Assembly: GCF_900129765.1 (NCBI RefSeq)
Contig: NZ_FQWU01000002.1
Span: forward strand, 434,001 to 498,000
Length of the DNA stretch: 64,000 nt
Reading direction: 5' to 3'
Origin: Massilia sp. CF038
Lineage (GTDB): Bacteria > Pseudomonadota > Gammaproteobacteria > Burkholderiales > Burkholderiaceae_D
The notes beneath the pieces are model-generated. The model had not been told where the DNA came from, made no database searches, and worked only from the letters and a program-made list of their open reading frames with translations. Positions 62,240-64,000 of the stretch are shown piece after piece (within the stretch, counting starts at the first letter, position 1; each line of letters begins with the position of its first letter). Both the position numbers and the translations under genes were made by a program.

Positions 62240-64000
62240 ATGCCCGCTCGTCCCTTGCCGCTGCCCTTGACCATCGCGGCGGGCCTCACCCTCGCGGGCG
62301 GGCTAGCCATCTCGCTCTTGTTGTTCGTGGCGGTGAGCCGGCTTGAGATTGCTAATCTGACACTCGCTTTCCAGCAGCGCGCCAGTCTGCGCGCCACGGC
62401 CATCGGCCACGGCCTCGATGACGCGGTCGAAGTGCTGGCGGTGACCAATCAACTGTTTGCCACGGTGCAGCCAGTCACGCGTCAGCAGTTCCATGACTTT
62501 ACCGCCCCGCTGCTGGCGCGCCATCGTTTCATCCAGGCCTTCAATTACCACCGTATTTTGGGCGCCGATGAACGCGCCGCCGCCGAAGCCGAACTGTCCC
62601 GCGTGGTGCCGGGCACCAGAATCACCGAAATGGCACCTGGCGGACGGCGCGTGGCGCCGCCACGCGAGCGCTACAGCATCGTTGACTATCTGGAACCCAT
62701 GCAGGGCAACGCCGCCGCCTTCGGCTTGAATGTGGGCGGCAACCAGACCATCTCGCAGGCCATTGATCGGGCCGTGCAAAGCGGCCAGCCCGCCTCCACC
62801 GGCCTGCTGACCCTGGCCCAGGACCCCAAGCACAACGGCGGCTTCGAACTGATCATGCCGGTGTACCGCTTTGGCGCCCCGCTGGGCAGCGCCAGCGAAC
62901 GCGCCAGCGCGCTGGTGGGCGACACTGCCACCATCATGCGCGCCGGGGTACTGGTCGAGCAGATACTTCAGAACGGCAATCTGAAAAACGATCACGTGGT
63001 GCGCCTGTGGGTATTCGAAGGCGCCCAGGCCGAGCCGTCCAAGCTGGTCTATTCCAGCGCCAACGCCGACCCGGGCGCCGCCCTGACCGACGACAGTACG
63101 GGCGTCGAGCGCTGGCTGGGCCCGGCCGGTGGCGAACGCTACGCCGCCACGCTGGACGTGGCTGGCCGGCCCTGGCTGGTGGTGGCGCGCGCAGCGCCCC
63201 AGCCTTTCCTGCCCGCCCACCTCAGCTCCCTGTCGGCGCTGCTGGGCGGCATCTTGTTTACCGTCCTGATCACCGCCTTTGTACAAACCCTGGTGCAGCG
63301 CTCGCGGCGCGTGCAAAAACTGGTCAACGAGCGCACGGCCGACCTCAAGCTGTCCAATGAAATGCTGCAGGAAGACGTGCTGGCGCGCCGGCGCACCGAA
63401 CGCGCCCTGCAGGAAAGCGAACAGCGCTTCCGCCAGCTGGTGTCGATGTCGTCCGACTGGTACTGGGAGCAGGATGCCGATCTGCGCTTTGTCAACATCA
63501 CCGGCGGCATTGCCGAAAAAGGCGGCATTGCATCGGAGCGCCTGATCGGGCGCACGCGCTGGGAAACCGTGGAAGGCATGGCCGACAGCGACTGGGGCCA
63601 GGCCCACATGGCCGTGCTGCAGGCACGCGAACCGTTTGCCAACTTTGAATACGCCACCCGCGTGGAAAACGGCGAAATGCGCTGGTTCTGCATCAATGGC
63701 GAACCGCTGTTCGACCAGGACGGCGTGTTCTGCGGCTACCGCGGCACCGGCACCGACATTACCTCGCGCAAGGTCACCGAGCAGCGCATCCATCACATTG
63801 CCCAGCACGATGTGCTGACCGGCCTGCCCAACCGCAGCCTGCTGCAGGACCGCCTGGGCCAGGCCGTGGCCTATGCCGCGCGCAGTGGCCATTCCGTGTG
63901 GGTCATGCTGCTCGACCTGGACCGCTTTAAATACGTCAATGACAGCATGGGCCACAAAGCAGGCGACGTGCTGCTCATGACCATTGCTGCGCGTCTGCGC
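62240..64000 (+). CDS. CHASE-PAS-GGDEF sensor, truncated by the window end
   Basis: The ATG at 62240 has AGGA seven bases upstream; the frame stays open for at least 587 codons to the window edge. Membrane helix 1 (LTIAAGLTLAGGLAISLLLF), a periplasmic CHASE domain (about 70-260, FNYHRILGADERAAAEAELS), membrane helix 2 (LLGGILFTVLITAFVQTLV), a PAS/PAC unit with QLVSMSSDWYWEQDADLRF, and the start of a GGDEF domain (HDVLTGLPNRSLLQDRLGQA, LLDLDRFKYVNDSMGH). The GGDEF motif and any EAL domain lie beyond the window. Confidence 0.9.
   Translation, partial: MPARPLPLPLTIAAGLTLAGGLAISLLLFVAVSRLEIANLTLAFQQRASLRATAIGHGLDDAVEVLAVTNQLFATVQPVTRQQFHDFTAPLLARHRFIQAFNYHRILGADERAAAEAELSRVVPGTRITEMAPGGRRVAPPRERYSIVDYLEPMQGNAAAFGLNVGGNQTISQAIDRAVQSGQPASTGLLTLAQDPKHNGGFELIMPVYRFGAPLGSASERASALVGDTATIMRAGVLVEQILQNGNLKNDHVVRLWVFEGAQAEPSKLVYSSANADPGAALTDDSTGVERWLGPAGGERYAATLDVAGRPWLVVARAAPQPFLPAHLSSLSALLGGILFTVLITAFVQTLVQRSRRVQKLVNERTADLKLSNEMLQEDVLARRRTERALQESEQRFRQLVSMSSDWYWEQDADLRFVNITGGIAEKGGIASERLIGRTRWETVEGMADSDWGQAHMAVLQAREPFANFEYATRVENGEMRWFCINGEPLFDQDGVFCGYRGTGTDITSRKVTEQRIHHIAQHDVLTGLPNRSLLQDRLGQAVAYAARSGHSVWVMLLDLDRFKYVNDSMGHKAGDVLLMTIAARLR

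Overview
The window is about 64 kb of GC-rich, gene-dense bacterial chromosome. Gene content and protein sequences point to the Betaproteobacteria, order Burkholderiales, most likely Oxalobacteraceae (Massilia, Telluria, Duganella or Janthinobacterium). This rests on protein character, the adjacency of alr and lplT, the pst-pho order and a family of inverted repeats between genes; no rRNA gene is present to confirm it. I see no prophage, transposase, CRISPR array, tRNA or rRNA. The sequence reads as core chromosome with a few lineage-specific accessory genes.

Layout. 0-5 kb: greA, carB and carA on the minus strand. 5-8.6 kb: a small unknown protein, a secreted pectate lyase, a GlcG/HbpS-like protein and a patatin lipoprotein. 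8.7-18.2 kb: the phosphate module, with pstS-pstC-pstA-pstB-phoU-phoB-phoR on the minus strand diverging from ppk-sixA; each arm has a recognisable Pho box. 18.5-28 kb: a glutamine synthetase-like ligase, PilZ, radA-alr, lplT, an overlapping tsaB-rimI-UDG-DUF1853 operon and a thioredoxin-like protein. 28-37.5 kb: a GGDEF/EAL sensor, small conserved proteins, an MltD-type lytic transglycosylase, rhlE and an unknown protein rich in tandem repeats.

37.7-51.8 kb is the most interesting stretch. It contains senA (minus), senB and selD/senC (plus), then egtD-egtB-yihY (minus), then a divergent PhnD/PhnC/PhnE-type ABC transporter of the subfamily linked to selenium. EgtD makes hercynine, SelD makes selenophosphate, SenB makes a selenosugar and SenA joins the selenosugar to hercynine. 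The region therefore appears to encode selenium uptake and complete selenoneine synthesis, together with a conventional EgtB that points to ergothioneine. leuA sits inside this region behind two tandem leucine-rich leader peptides, the first apparently leaderless. A strong promoter-terminator pair at about 44.2-44.5 kb marks a candidate small RNA.

51.9-64 kb: a small HTH protein, a protein joining a histone H1-like tail to a ribbon-helix-helix-like domain, a 1707-residue kinase/AAA/GAF/histidine-kinase hybrid whose two kinase domains both look inactive, ppx, a GGDEF protein with a broken active site but an intact I-site, a spermidine synthase-like methyltransferase, and the start of a CHASE-PAS-GGDEF sensor that runs off the window. 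Polyphosphate is covered by ppk and ppx at opposite ends, and cyclic-di-GMP by four genes.

A palindromic repeat of about 85 bp (arms related to CCTCGCGAAGGCGGGG) occurs at nine or more intergenic places, twice as local tandem expansions.
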